Assembly (NCBI GenBank): GCA_905214615.1
Contig: CAJMMX010000035.1
Coordinates: forward strand, 1-23,376
DNA from: an uncultured bacterium
Lineage (GTDB): Bacteria; Actinomycetota; Coriobacteriia; Coriobacteriales; Coriobacteriaceae
DNA: 23,376 bases
Reading direction: 5' to 3'
The notes under the pieces are model-generated. The model did not search any database. It was not told the origin of the DNA and was given only the letters and a program-made list of their open reading frames with translations. How positions within the stretch are numbered: position 1 is the stretch's first letter; each line of letters begins with the position of its first letter. The position numbers and the translations under genes are program-made. This document shows positions 22,935 to 23,376 of the stretch, in pieces.

Positions 22935-23376
22935 ATGGACGCCAAGGTCTACGAGCTCATCAACGACCAGATCAACAAGGAGCTGTACTCCGCCTACCTG
23001 TACCTCTCCTTCGCCGATTACTATGAGGAGGAGGGCCTCTCGGGCTACGCCAACTACTTCGAGATCCAGGCTCAGGAAGAGCGCGACCACGCGATGATCT
23101 TCCGCAACTACCTGCACGAGAACGGCGAGGCTGTGAAGCTTCTGGCCATCGACATGCCCGACAAGACCTTCGCGAACTTCCTGGAGCCGCTCGAGGCCGC
23201 CATGGAGCACGAGAAGTACGTGACCTCGCTCATCAACGACATCTATGCCGCCGCGCTCGAGGCCCACGACTACCGCGCCCAGAAGTTCCTCGGCTGGTTC
23301 ATCGACGAGCAGCTGGAGGAAGAGGACAACGCCGACACCATGATCACCAACATGAAGCTGTTCGGCGGCGACCCGA
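22935..23376 (+). CDS. ftn: Ferritin, cut by the window end
   Basis: Iron-storage ferritin of the bacterial FtnA type; 147 codons are visible, still open at the window end, of an expected 160-175. It oxidises Fe(II) and stores it as a mineral in a 24-subunit shell. Seen: ferroxidase residues E16, E49, H52, E93, Q126 and E129, matching E. coli FtnA E17, E50, H53, E94, Q127 and E130; the four-helix signature NKELYSAYLYLSFA and EERDHAMIF. ATG follows GAGAAAGGAC with good spacing. It is divergent from the ABC ATPase; the 250 bp between them hold both 5' regions, and I could not place a convincing promoter or iron box there. Confidence 0.95.
   Translation, partial: MDAKVYELINDQINKELYSAYLYLSFADYYEEEGLSGYANYFEIQAQEERDHAMIFRNYLHENGEAVKLLAIDMPDKTFANFLEPLEAAMEHEKYVTSLINDIYAAALEAHDYRAQKFLGWFIDEQLEEEDNADTMITNMKLFGGDP

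Overview
The window reads as a chromosomal segment of a high-GC gut Actinobacterium of the class Coriobacteriia, most likely Collinsella or a close relative. The basis is the GC-rich codon use, the gene mix (FrlB-like deglycases, a mannose-family PTS, UTRA regulators, YitT, EamA, ferritin) and the short hairpin repeats between genes. The genus is an inference. Nearly everything is on the minus strand; only the third GntR regulator and the ferritin are on the plus strand.

Accessory half (about 1-14.7 kb). Three paralogous SIS-domain sugar-phosphate deglycases of the FrlB (fructoselysine/glucoselysine 6-phosphate deglycase) type lie at 157-1125, 7358-8341 and 12795-13787, with three UTRA-domain GntR repressors at 1270-2025, 4382-5101 and 13993-14715. 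One complete mannose-family PTS (fused EIIAB, then EIIC and EIID, 8540-11141) runs into the second deglycase, and a terminator follows. An EamA transporter (11346-12428), RecQ, a YitT-family membrane protein and a HAD phosphatase fill the gaps. The probable physiology is uptake and phosphorylation of glycated amino acids (Amadori or Heyns products), cleavage to hexose phosphate plus free amino acid, and perhaps export of the amino acid.

Three separate candidate operator systems can be read. A paired ATAGAAC repeat lies in front of deglycase 1. An ACGT-N5-(A/T)CGT element with an AT-rich spacer occurs in front of GntR2, the PTS operon and the EamA gene. A 22-bp repeat lies at both ends of the divergent deglycase 3/GntR3 region. 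Together they suggest three parallel circuits, the middle one linking three dispersed transcription units.

Intergenic structures. Two copies of a structured repeat (4188-4381 and 12648-12795) keep the same fold, with a bulged A and invariant junctions, while most stem sequences differ by paired changes. Both end in a hairpin that abuts or overlaps a stop codon. This is the best candidate for an undescribed element. A 44-nt near-perfect palindrome, a 124-bp element with 18-bp terminal inverted repeats and several REP-like hairpins are also present.

Housekeeping half (14.7-23.4 kb). GNAT acetyltransferase, threonine aldolase, PAP2 phosphatase, Mfd, endonuclease III and a lone ABC ATPase, all on the minus strand, are followed by a plus-strand ferritin cut by the window end. 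The ABC ATPase looks like a chimera: a LolD/MacB-type N-terminus joined at the Walker A motif to the nucleotide-binding domain of an ABCB-type exporter.
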